The notes under the pieces: model-generated
What the model saw: only the letters and a program-made list of their open reading frames with translations
What the model was told of the DNA's origin: nothing
Databases searched by the model: none
Source of the DNA: Bimastos eiseni
Lineage: Eukaryota > Annelida > Clitellata > Crassiclitellata > Lumbricidae
NCBI GenBank assembly: GCA_959347315.1
Contig: OY365814.1
Location: 3,089,661-3,153,660 of the forward strand
Reading direction: 5' to 3'
Length of the DNA stretch: 64,000 nt
Shown: piece after piece, positions 54,800 to 64,000 of the stretch
Layout: every line of letters begins with the position of its first letter
How positions within the stretch are numbered: position 1 is the stretch's first letter
Program-made: the position numbers and the translations under genes

Positions 54800-57700
54800 C
54801 TGCAACTAAATACACAACACGTTTTGATATTAGTACAGATTTTATAATTATGTAGATGACTGATTCTATTGCAGGCGATGATGATATTCGTTTTTGTTGT
54901 AGTAAAGAGCCTGCCATATGACCACAAGCATCGTGGCTTAGAGAGTAATTTTAATTAACTAAATAGAAATAGAGGGGTTCCTTAAAGTTCAGATTACTGG
55001 ACTAACTCGGACTAACCCTATTCGGACGATTATTTTGCTCATACAGAACTCTAGATACACAGAAGACCTATAGAATCCCGAAAGTTTGTTGTTGGTTCGA
55101 AAAGTAATTGGCTGTAATGTGAATTGTTCCAATCTCAACATCAAAGCACAAATTAATGTAGTTTCAACGATCAGGACTAGAAATTATATGGTCAAAAATA
55201 TTCCAATGATTTCTATGTACCATTATCGTAATGTTCCGGTCACATAATTATATGGCATTTAGATTTCAATTTCTGAAGTTGGCTTTCTGTGTCGCCTATA
55301 TGAAGATGGAAAAAAGGGGTCATGGGCAGAGCAACGTGTGTATAATTTTCTAGACTAAAACTTAAAGAAGTTTGGACAAGAGAGGACGGAAAATCCATAG
55401 ATACAAATGCACTGAGAAAATGTATCTGCCTAGGTGAACATAAATTCAGGAGTCGAGCCAGGCCAATAGTAGATAGATTTCTGTCATGTTTAAGCACCCA
55501 ATGCAAAAGATTGTTTATAAATAAAAGTCTATAGGCCTACACACATAGGGCCTACAAAATGACGCGCTTTTTCTTACTATCTTCTTATAATTTTCAGCTC
55601 GGCCTTGTCTTAATGGAAGTTCATATTCGCATACATGTATCACGTATGAACGTATGCATTACATTCAAATTGTTAGATTACTTTGCACATTGGATGCATT
55701 TACTTTAAACTAGCAAATTGCTTGACAGGTTCATACCGTTGAACTGAATCGGTCGACATTTACATTTGGACACCATGAAATTCGCCAAACATCGCGTGAT
55801 GCATTTCATGAATGTATAGTTTTCTTCCGGAAAACAGTCGCCATAGGGTGAAGGCAACATAGACAGCTACAAGCAAAAGAATGCACTTGTATATTAGAAA
55901 TCCAAATAGTAGGCATACGAGGGTCGACAGAACATCAGGATATTCTATACTAAATAGCGTCATAAAGAGCACACATTTATACAAAAAGCAGCATAATTCA
56001 AGAATATATTAAACTAATAGTGATGTAGACACATTAAACGTAAACATATCTTTCTAAGTCTGTTCATAATAAAACATTGGTCTTTTGATGTAGGTTATAC
56101 TTACGTTTCTAAGTGAAAATGAAACGGATGTTGAAACTCCTGTTCCTACTCTGAATCCTACATCCTGCATAATAGGCTGATCGTGTGGGTCATGCAAGAC
56201 AACCTATGGGAGAAAATAATGTGCAGAATTGTATTTTAAAGCAGTACCTAAAAGGCAACAGGTTGTTTGATATACAATTACAAAATAAATTATATAGCGC
56301 AGTTTTTGGATATTCAACCGGATGAGCATAAAAAGTGTTCCCAGACCGATTAAGTGTGACTTGAACAATAGAATTAAACTCTTGCTAGAACTGCTCAGCT
56401 GAGAACAAAGGCCACAATTGGTGAGATCTAGAGTTGTACCAACAGAGTCTCAAAAATTGAGAGTATTCCAAAAGCATTCGATTAATAATATTATGTGTTA
56501 ATATCCTATAACAAGCTGAAGTTCACAGTATAGCTCCAGGTTACCAGGCATACGAGTGCATCAACACATTAAAAGCCCACGAAAATCTCCATTTGGCACT
56601 TTCCGCAATCCGAGATAGCGTGGATAATAGCCGTCATTTTCCATTAGCATCGGCTTTGCGATGGAAATGGCCTAAACCAAGCTGTTTTTAAGGATTGTTC
56701 CAGAATTATTAGTACGGAAACATGGCAAAGTCCTTCAAAAAGACTGTTGAGCTAAAAAAAACTTCATTGTAGACTTCGCTTGAATTTCCAGGCATATCCA
56801 TTAATTTTATTGGTTTAATCATTCACCTTTGCAGAGCGTTTTACACATTAAATGGCTGAGTTCAGATATGTAGCATATAATCTCTTACCTATGGCTCGTA
56901 CTTAAGAGAATAGAACCTACATGAAATCGCATCAAAAACTAACAAAGTCAGCCAATGTCATAAATCACATTTGCACGGAAACAATGAAGACATACTCTGA
57001 ATCCAACAGCTGGCGACCACGAAAGAACGCAATCAGATTGATTGACCCACAAAACAAGGCGAAGTCCGTTATTGGCTCCGGGCTGAGTCGTTACGTAATT
57101 CGCTGTAACTATGAATATTCTTGTAAGTTTTATAAATGTCTTATAAAATAAATTGAACGCATCTGAGTATGTTACTATAATTTTGATTGTCCAGCATCAC
57201 TTTATGATTATTTGGGTGTATCTAAAAACAGTAGGCTATCATGTATTTTTTGAAGTAGAAACAAGGTTGATTATAATAATTATACTTAATTGGACGCTGG
57301 ATCGATGAATAGAATTCTAAAAGTGTGTTCTATAGTTATTAATTAAACAAAATATTGATCATAAATTCCACTAGCTTCAATCGCGACGCCATCATGTCAT
57401 CAATCGAACTTCTAATTAAATAAATAAATAACCAACTACACGCCACAGCAAAACAGCCGAAAGTCGTAAAACACGTGCAAATCGAAATTTACACATATTA
57501 GTGAATCATAAATCACCAATAAAGCAGTTCTAAAACTCGTTTTATTAGGCAACCGTTAAGTTTTTGTGAGATTAAATTGGATGACACGGAGAATGAAAAA
57601 GCAATCAATCAGGCAGGTAGAGAGTAATGCAGAATAGTGGGTAATATCAGTAGGTCTAATTGTTTAAAAATAATCACCTGGATTGAATGACAAACAAAAT

Positions 57701-58147
57701 CCCTCATCCGTTTTAACCTTTTCCATGGCGTCGCTTGCAGTACACGGTAGATTCCCGAAAGAACACTGAAATATTGTTTTTCTAGCGTGAAATGAATTTG
57801 AATTGCAGGGAAAAAATTCGTTCAAAGACTAGACTACTCTAATTTTTATTCTTGGATTTTATTGTGTTACCTACATGTAGCATATAGGGGTACCATTGTC
57901 ACCATTACTTGTAGTACGTACAAATTATTTGACATAGACAAACTGCAAGAACTGAGAATTCTTCACTAAGTCTTGATTACGTCATGTTATACGAATATAA
58001 ATTAAGGCAGCCGTTCAATATTTTTTTTATTCGTTGCAGAAATATGAGCTAAAGTTTAGATGATAATAAAAATAATAATGATGGTGGTGGTGTTGGCGGC
58101 GGCGGTGTGGCGGCGGTGGCGGCGATGACAATAATAATAGTAATAGC

Positions 58148-58197
<50 letters not shown>

Positions 58198-59745
58198 TTC
58201 CGTCGAAAAAGTCCGATCGAAATCCGAGCTGAGATCTCAGTTATAATTATCTTCGATTAATTATTATTATTATTATTATTATTGTTACTGTTATTATCAA
58301 ACATATTTAATATAACCAGTTGTCTATTATTATTATTATTATTATTATTATTATCATTAAATTATTAGACTAATTTGTAGAAGAGGCAGCGGAAAACATC
58401 AACGACACAGCATGTTGAACGATGTCATCTGGAGAGCTCTTGGCAGGGCGAAGATTCCAGCGCAAAAGGAACCTCTCGGCTTGCTAAGAGAAGATGGAAA
58501 GCGACCGGACGGCGTCACGCTCATTCCTTGGACACGTGGTCGATGTCTGGCATGGGATGTGACAGTGCCCGACACCTACGCCAAGTCACATCTTGTCGAC
58601 ACATCTATCAGAGCTGGCGAAGCAGCCGAACGCGCAGCTAAGACGAAGAGGGCCAAGTATTCCACCATAACCAACACCCACGACTTCGTAGCCCTCTCCT
58701 TGGAATCCGGCGGCGCTTGGAGCAGTGAAGGACTGGAGTTCATCTCAGAGTTGGGTAGTCGAACGAGTGCTGCAACCCACGATCCAATGGAGACGTCATT
58801 TCTGTTCCAACGTATCTCAGTTGTTCTTCAGCGTGGGAACGCAGTCTGCCTCTTCGGGACATTGCCAACACTCCATTAGCTCATCATGGGCGATAACAGC
58901 ATAATGAGAAACATATATGTATAATAATAATAATAATGATAATAATAATAATAATTATAATAATAATAATAATAATATATGATAATATATATATATATAT
59001 TGATATGGGACGCGGCAGTGTCAGATACAATGGCAATGTCGTATCTGCCAGACACGTCACAAAGAGCGGGCGCAGCGACCGAGAGGGCAGCGAACCTCAA
59101 AACTCAGAAATACACCGAGCTAGCCTCCATATTATATTAAAAGACTTAGGGACATTACTTAGTTAGTTTTCGTATATAGTTTTTTGCTATCTTTATTATG
59201 GTTAATAATAATCTAATATTATAATTATTGTGATTGTCATAATAATCATAATAAAGAATTTTATTATTAAAATTATAATTGAAATAATTATTATTGAAAT
59301 TTTGAATAGTGCCTCTTTTTCATTTCCCAGTCCTATCCAGATCTAACAGAGCAGTCTCACGGATAGCGTAGATATGAGGTTGATATGGGCATTAGCACCT
59401 TGGCATTACCAGTTTAGTGGCAAACAGCGCAAACATAAGTAACTTTCATTAACATGTTTTTAAGTGCATTAACATATCATTAACTTCGTGTTACAAAGTA
59501 TATTTTCCATTTATTTGTCGTTGCACACTAACTAACATAATACAATACAATATGCATTATTGGAAATAATGTCATCTCTAATCTTACCTCAATCATCATG
59601 TCTTCCATTTTAATCCAAGCAAGATTGGATAATAATTCCCAGTCTAAATCTAAATGAGACCAGGAATCCGCACTGAAACTTTTACCGAATTCTACATCCC
59701 AAAAAGGTGGGTAGCGGATTGAAGCCAATTTACCAATTTCCGGAC
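54354..59745 (-). CDS. DEG/ENaC family cation channel, gene B (exons 2-7; exon 1 not found)
   Basis: Exons on the minus strand are 59745-59588, 57765-57678, 57108-56996, 56203-56105, 55866-55737 and 54799-54354. All junctions keep phase and every donor is a good GTRNG-type site, so this copy looks intact. Exons 3, 4 and 5 have exactly the lengths of gene A's (88, 113, 99). The product (about 345 residues here) covers the extracellular domain, TM2 and the C-terminus. The TM1 exon should lie to the right but was not recognised up to 62.3 kb and may be beyond the window. The selectivity filter reads G-G-T, and the DIGG before it is NISG. Confidence 0.88.
55737..55866 (-). CDS. gene B exon 6
   Basis: CTTGTAG|CTGTCT to TTCAACG|GTATGA. 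It encodes LSMLPSPYGDCFPEENYTFM, then KCITRCLANFMVSKCKCRPI: the second cysteine cluster with an N-Y-T glycosylation site. Phase 1 exit joins exon 7 as Gly. Confidence 0.92.
56105..56203 (-). CDS. gene B exon 5
   Basis: CCATAG|GTTGTC to AGAAAC|GTAAGT. It encodes VVLHDPHDQPIMQDVGFRVG and SVSFSLRN, matching the V-x-(I/L)-H-D-P ... P segment of the family more canonically than gene A. Confidence 0.92.
56996..57108 (-). CDS. gene B exon 4
   Basis: TTCATAG|TTACAG to TTCAGA|GTATGT. It encodes YVTTQPGANNGLRLVLW, NQSDCVL and GFR. A second acceptor six bases in (TTACAG) would remove two codons. The good GTATGT donor contrasts with gene A's GTTGGC. Confidence 0.9.
57678..57765 (-). CDS. gene B exon 3
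   Basis: ATTTCAG|TGTTCT to AATCCAG|GTGATT. It encodes CSFGNLPCTASDAMEKV and GFCLSFNPG, the first extracellular cysteine cluster. Confidence 0.9.
58078..58371. repeat. GGT/GGC tract and two oppositely oriented AAT/ATT microsatellites
   Basis: A GGT/GGC-rich tract (58082-58128), then (AAT)n (58144-58195), a 60-base unique stretch and (ATT)n (58262-58360). The two A/T arrays are complementary and could fold back. The second abuts the 5' truncation of retroelement copy 1. All lie in gene B intron 2. Confidence 0.9.
58372..58925 (+). mobile_element. 5'-truncated non-LTR retroelement, restriction-like endonuclease, copy 1
   Basis: The open plus-strand frame ends at 58879 and encodes RHSMLNDVIWRALG, then DGKRPDGVTLIPW, LAWDVTVPDTYAKSHL, and finally QRISVVLQRGNAVCLFGTLP. 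P-D ... W-D-V-T matches the PD-(D/E)xK endonuclease of R2/R4/Hero-type LINEs, which nicks target DNA for priming. The 3' UTR ends ATATGTATAATAATAAT in a (TAA)n tract. The frame is intact, so the insertion is young. The near-identical copy is at 28.9-29.2 kb. Confidence 0.8.
58926..58996. repeat. (TAA)n and (TA)n microsatellite
   Basis: TAA units with GAT and AAT interruptions, then TATATATATA, lying between retroelement copies 1 and 5. Confidence 0.9.
58997..59140 (+). mobile_element. non-LTR retroelement endonuclease fragment, copy 5
   Basis: The plus strand encodes WDAAVSDTMAMSYLPDTSQR and AERAANLKTQKYTELAS. It aligns with the 31000-31140 part of copy 3 (complement) and not with copy 1. 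A second subfamily fragment thus sits directly downstream of copy 1 in the same microsatellite. Confidence 0.75.
59150..59587. other. gene B intron 2, AT-rich
   Basis: Contains ATTATT/AATAAT-rich stretches (59200-59300), otherwise unassigned. Confidence 0.4.
59588..59745 (-). CDS. gene B exon 2
   Basis: Acceptor TTTCAG|GT (phase 1 entry), donor ATTGAG|GTAAGA (phase 0). It encodes PEIGKLASIRYPPFWD ... DLDWELLSNLAWIKMEDMMIE. The first 17 positions align without gaps to gene A exon 2; the middle is eight codons shorter. Confidence 0.85.
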
Positions 59746-62290
59746 CTGAAAAATTGTGAAATAACCTACAGAACACAACAGCGTAGACAACAGCAAAAAT
59801 ATCACCACCCTAACTGAAATTGGAGGCATTTGGTCCCGGACACCCCCTATCTGGACGCCTCTGACTCGCATGAATCTGTGGCGAACGTGATCCATTTTAA
59901 TAATCCATCTTGCCATTGGAATGTCTTCACCCTAAAGTTTTGGGATTTGTCTATCTTGTATCAATCTGGTACTCAGTTGACAGGACCACCTAATCCTGAG
60001 TGACCCATCTGAACATCTCCAATTTCAGATAGGGGTGAAGGAATATTTGTTGAGTCTTAGAGGGAGGAATATCTTGTCTTCCTGATACTTGGGACCGAGG
60101 GTTTGCCTCCATCACTCAGGAGGATTGAAGCCCCTGCTACAAGTGATAGCAAATAACGCTGCTGAAAGTAGGCACATTCTTAAGTTATATAGCTAAACCT
60201 TGTGGTACGCCAATAAGAAGCCTGGTTTGCCAATTGTGCAGTCTAGAATACGCCCCATGCCGCAGACTTCAAACTGAAGTTGTGATGCGCAATTGCTCTA
60301 CTGCGATGCGTGACATGAAGGATAATTTAATAGATTCTGTCAGAAGTGTGTTAATGCCAAAAACTTGTCTTGTGATGCGTAGGTAAACAATCTAAGGTCA
60401 ATGAGAAGCCGTCAAAGACGGTGAGAAGTGTTTTCATCAGTTGTCGCGCAAGTGAGATATTTAGAGGATAAATTCATGCAAATCAGCGTAGTTGGGTGTA
60501 GATGACGATGGCTGGAGCTGTAAATGTTTCGCGCTCATCGTGGGATTCGAAAAAATCGTGAATATTAACATCTTGCCGCGAATTCTCGAATTGTATCGAC
60601 ACATGTCGACGATGTTGATGGACCGTGATCTCAATTAAGCAGCACAACGTAAATAAGTCGTCGAATAATAACTATCTCAAGTTCGAAAAATGACTAAGCT
60701 ATCGTCGATAACTTAGATAACTTAAGTCAATAACGAGTTGATAATTAATTATAATTAATCGATAAATTAATATTAATGAAATCTATAGGTTACTAGATTA
60801 CCGTATCTATGCTGTGTCATAAATGGTGTTAGTGGCTTTTCTGTTTACAAGTACTTACTACTGATGAATTGAATTTCAGTATTTCTGTATTTAAGTAACT
60901 AATTTGGGATAATAATGGGATATTTGTCAACGCTGTTGACGTTGTTGGTCGATTGTTTAACGCCTGGCGCTATTTGTATGAATTCTCCGGCATACGCCGT
61001 CGTTACAAATTGATTTACGGATTATTAGACCAATCAACATCTTGTCACACCGAAGAGTTCATCATTCAGAACCGAATCATCCAGGCTCAAAGTCAGTTTG
61101 GTTTTTAAATTCTGTCGTTTTATCAGCGTTCATCGCTTCCATTTAAACCTCACCATTTTGTATTTAAATGGCTAACGTCGTCGTCATTACCATGGCAACT
61201 GTAACGATGCATATACACATTTCAACATACTCTGCCTTGGTTTGGCCATTCCGCCTCTTCATATACATATTCATGAGTTCAATTGAGTATTAATTAATCA
61301 ATAACTACTGCAAACTTTCATCGTCAATTATATTGCAAAATCAGTCAAAATCAGCAAAATATTAAAATAGAATTCTAAGATATAAATTGATTATGAACTA
61401 ATCTAACTTATGACTACCTAGCAAGCCTAGATTAGCTAATAGCGCTTCTAAGGTCAGATATCTACCTCCCACGGGAATGGAGTAGATCTGCAGTGGATTT
61501 CTGTAATGTTCATTTGGATTCTTTCTTTGTATAAATTCTGTCGATTGCTTCTTCTCGGATGATTGTTGCCTCTAGCCTCTTCACCTCAAATGCTTCTGTG
61601 CCGTCCTCCACTCGCACTCGTCACGTCCGAATGATGAATCGTACTTATTGCGATACTTGCGTAGCCTCGATTCCGTTGACAAGTATGTCAGAAGAGACAC
61701 ACTATAGATGCTGATATTAATCTCTCAGTCCATCTATATTAACGTGAAAAGAGTTTCTGCATTCCACAGCTCATGACCGATAGTTCGAGAACGAAAATAA
61801 CTTCTGATTACACACGGAGAATACATCCATCATTACTCGACGATCACAGTACTGTTCGCCACTACACCATTCGCACCCCTCAGCAGTTCTAGACGAACCA
61901 GGGTCAAATAACTGTCCGAACTCCTAAAACTTCTTTGAGAGTTCGCAACTTGAGAATTGCGTGTTGATTTTTTCTAGGCACCCGACATACTGAACATTTT
62001 ATTGCAAACTCACGCAGCCCGGATGACGCATTTCCGCCGTACAGTCCCCAGCAGATGACCGATGGCCAAAATCAGACCTTTTAACATTGCCTCCTGAATG
62101 TCAAATTGCCAACGACCAGTTCTCCCCAACAAAACTGTTACTAAGTACTCTAATTTAATCTTATAGCGCCTTTACATTATATTTATAGGCTGGCATTAAT
62201 TAACTCTTAATTAATTCAAACTAATTAACATTGATTGCATATTATAATGTTAATAATACATAAGAAATGTGGGTTTTAATAGGAACATCG
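59746..62290. other. upstream of gene B exon 2; no feature recognised
   Basis: Searched by eye on the minus strand for a TM1 exon (FPxxTIC after a hydrophobic segment, phase 1 donor) without success. No repeat or coding frame was recognised. It is presumably intron 1 or intergenic. Confidence 0.35.
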
Positions 62291-62411
62291 CTACAGCAAC
62301 GTTCTGTCTTTTGAGATTTGAACGCAATATTTAACATTTATCTCAGCCTACCGTTTATTTTCAAACATTTATTTCTGGATGAATATAAAAACTGAATGAT
62401 TCTGTTCCCGA

Positions 62412-64000
62412 ATGGATACCACAATATCACTACGACCCTCACAAAAGGCGAAAGGTGTCTGCAGCGTGTGTAGGGTTGATAGACAGTTACATAACAGAGA
62501 TGGAAAGGTCCATCTACACGGCCCTCGAAAACAACCATGTCCGGGTTCACATAAGCCCTCTCTGATGACGAACTGCGGTCACACTGACAACCAAGGCGTG
62601 GACTACAGTAACTTCGGTACGCCGGACACTGACCAACCGATCACATCAGACACTTGGACGGACGGTCTATCGGAGAACATCATCGCTCCTCAAGTCTGCA
62701 AAATTTCCCACCCATCCCTACCAAACAGTTTGTTGAAACGCATTCCCAAAGCCGCCAGACCACAAACCGGAAGACTTCTCACTACCGTCATCAACAAAAT
62801 ACTGAACGACGTCGGAAATCCGACCACATGGCAGATGCTTTTGACTTTTGGTGCGACAATTTTAGAACAACCAAGAAGAGGAGGTAAACGCCACAATCTA
62901 TCAACAACGATCAAGAAGCGGGTGGAAGACTTTCACACGTCTTGGCAGCGTAAGAGGGACGAAATCTTCTCCGATATCCCAAAAACCAACAACCACAGTG
63001 TAAGATCTAGAGCAGGCGAAGTCCATGAGTTGGCCGCAACAGTTGCTTCCAAATTAGAGGATGGCAATATCAGAGCCGCCGTCAGAATCCTAACCTCGAC
63101 CGACAGGCCTGCCAATGCAGACTATGTAACCTTGGAGGAACTACGCTCAAAACATCCTCAGAATCCGCCCGACCGCCCAATTAGTACGGAAAAACTTAAA
63201 GTTACACCCTTCCAAGCCACAGAAAGGCAGGTCCTCGCACGAATCCGCTCCTTCCCGTTAGGTTCTTCAGGGGGACCCGATTGTCTTCGACCACAGCATC
63301 TGGTGGACCTGGTGAATTGCGCAGAAATTGGATCGGAACTGATCTCATCCGTCACCGGACTAGTCAACCTCCTTCTGACAGGCGAATGCCCTGAACAGAT
63401 TAGACCGATACTCTTTGGAGGCACTCTAATGGCACTTCGCAAGGATTCCGGAGGCCAACGCCCGATTGTAATCGGCTATTACTGGCGCAGGCTCACATCC
63501 AAATGTGCGTGCACCTTCGCGGTTCCAAAGGCAACGGCATACCTCGCACCGAGACAGGTTGGGGTTGGCATTCCGGGGGGAGGAGAGGCAGCGGTCCATG
63601 CGGCGAGGCGCTTCCTGGAAGCATTGCCGACAGGGTCAATCCTTGTGAAGCTAGACTTCAAGAATGCCTTCAACAGTCTCTACAGAGACAGAATGCTGTC
63701 TTCGATAGATGAGGTCCTGCCGGAACTGGCTCCATTCTGTCACCTAGCATACGCGGAACCCTCAGAGCTGCGGTTTGGTCAGCATACCATTTCGTCACAG
63801 GTTGGACCTCAACAGGGAGACCCGCTGGGCCCTTTGCTCTTTTGCCTTCCATTGCAACCAATCTTACAGGAGATGTCGTCACCATTGGTACTGGGCTACA
63901 TGGATGATCTAACCCTAGGAGGAGAGAAAGCGACGGTGGCGGAAGATGTGAGAATGCTGGAACTGCGAGGAGAGGAACTAGGGTTTCGACTCAACCAAGA
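62412..64000 (+). CDS. non-LTR reverse transcriptase, partial (runs off the window)
   Basis: One frame is open from ATG 62412 (in-frame stop at 62397) to the end, 529 codons without a break. Residues 17-43 form a zinc-binding pattern C-x2-C ... H ... C-x-G-S. A basic linker follows. The RT fingers and palm contain LRKDSGGQRPI (about 356-366), VKLDFKNAFN (catalytic Asp 415), GPQQGDPLGP (466-475) and GYMDDLTLGG with the Y-M-D-D box at 496-499. QGDP and Y-x-D-D are intact. R2/R4/NeSL/Hero-type elements share this layout and carry a C-terminal restriction-like endonuclease, which would lie beyond the window. It may be an active or recently active element. Confidence 0.85.
   Translation, partial: MDTTISLRPSQKAKGVCSVCRVDRQLHNRDGKVHLHGPRKQPCPGSHKPSLMTNCGHTDNQGVDYSNFGTPDTDQPITSDTWTDGLSENIIAPQVCKISHPSLPNSLLKRIPKAARPQTGRLLTTVINKILNDVGNPTTWQMLLTFGATILEQPRRGGKRHNLSTTIKKRVEDFHTSWQRKRDEIFSDIPKTNNHSVRSRAGEVHELAATVASKLEDGNIRAAVRILTSTDRPANADYVTLEELRSKHPQNPPDRPISTEKLKVTPFQATERQVLARIRSFPLGSSGGPDCLRPQHLVDLVNCAEIGSELISSVTGLVNLLLTGECPEQIRPILFGGTLMALRKDSGGQRPIVIGYYWRRLTSKCACTFAVPKATAYLAPRQVGVGIPGGGEAAVHAARRFLEALPTGSILVKLDFKNAFNSLYRDRMLSSIDEVLPELAPFCHLAYAEPSELRFGQHTISSQVGPQQGDPLGPLLFCLPLQPILQEMSSPLVLGYMDDLTLGGEKATVAEDVRMLELRGEELGFRLNQ

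Noticed and set aside
55240..55506. 88-codon minus-strand frame inside gene B intron 6
   Set aside because: Inserting it between exons 6 and 7 would break the phase match and the conserved cysteine spacing; no motif seen.
59746..62290. TM1 exon of gene B
   Set aside because: No hydrophobic segment followed by FPxxTIC and a phase 1 donor was found on the minus strand; it may lie beyond 64 kb.

Overview
This is a eukaryotic, AT-rich, intron- and repeat-dense genomic window. Gene content (two DEG/ENaC channels, a CARD plus NHL-propeller protein) and mobile-element content point to a marine invertebrate animal. A Gypsy-class element with integrase upstream of reverse transcriptase (Gmr1-like, known mainly from deuterostomes) and an L2/CR1-like LINE with a 2A peptide (known from sea urchin, lancelet, hemichordate and mollusc LINEs) favour a deuterostome, possibly an echinoderm. 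That assignment is inference.

Layout. 1-3.0 kb: broken Gmr1-like LTR retrotransposon (gag, protease, integrase, RT). 3-18.6 kb: no host gene recognised; LINE remnants, minisatellites, a hAT-like element with a perfect 8-bp target duplication, and transposase debris. 18.66-31.85 kb (minus): a seven-exon DEG/ENaC channel gene (gene A) whose introns carry a Harbinger-like MITE, dispersed 35-bp minisatellites, an 11-bp CAGGTG-rich minisatellite and three pieces of a retroelement that sits in TTA microsatellites. 32-42 kb: intergenic repeats, including a second copy of the 14-kb repeat interrupted by a mariner-like element. 42.1-45.3 kb (minus): L2/CR1-like LINE with a 2A motif, next to a first exon of a type II membrane protein. 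46.3 kb: C2H2 zinc-finger pseudogene. 48.28-49.73 kb (plus): CARD + NHL beta-propeller gene. 54.35-59.75 kb (minus): second DEG/ENaC gene (gene B), paralogous to A with the same intron positions and phases; its first exon was not found. 62.41 kb to the end (plus): long open frame of a non-LTR reverse transcriptase running off the window.

How it works together. Genes A and B are duplicates on one strand encoding two-transmembrane, cysteine-rich cation channel subunits. Both replace the Ser of the family's G/S-x-S selectivity filter with Thr, and A also lacks the His of the N-terminal HG motif. The CARD-NHL gene is between them on the other strand and looks like an innate-immune or death-fold adaptor. 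The rest is mobile DNA. Its most coherent part is a family of 3' fragments of a non-LTR element with a C-terminal restriction-like endonuclease, associated with TTA/TAA microsatellites.

All coordinates were read by eye. Exon boundaries rest on splice consensus, phase agreement and A/B comparison, not on transcript data.
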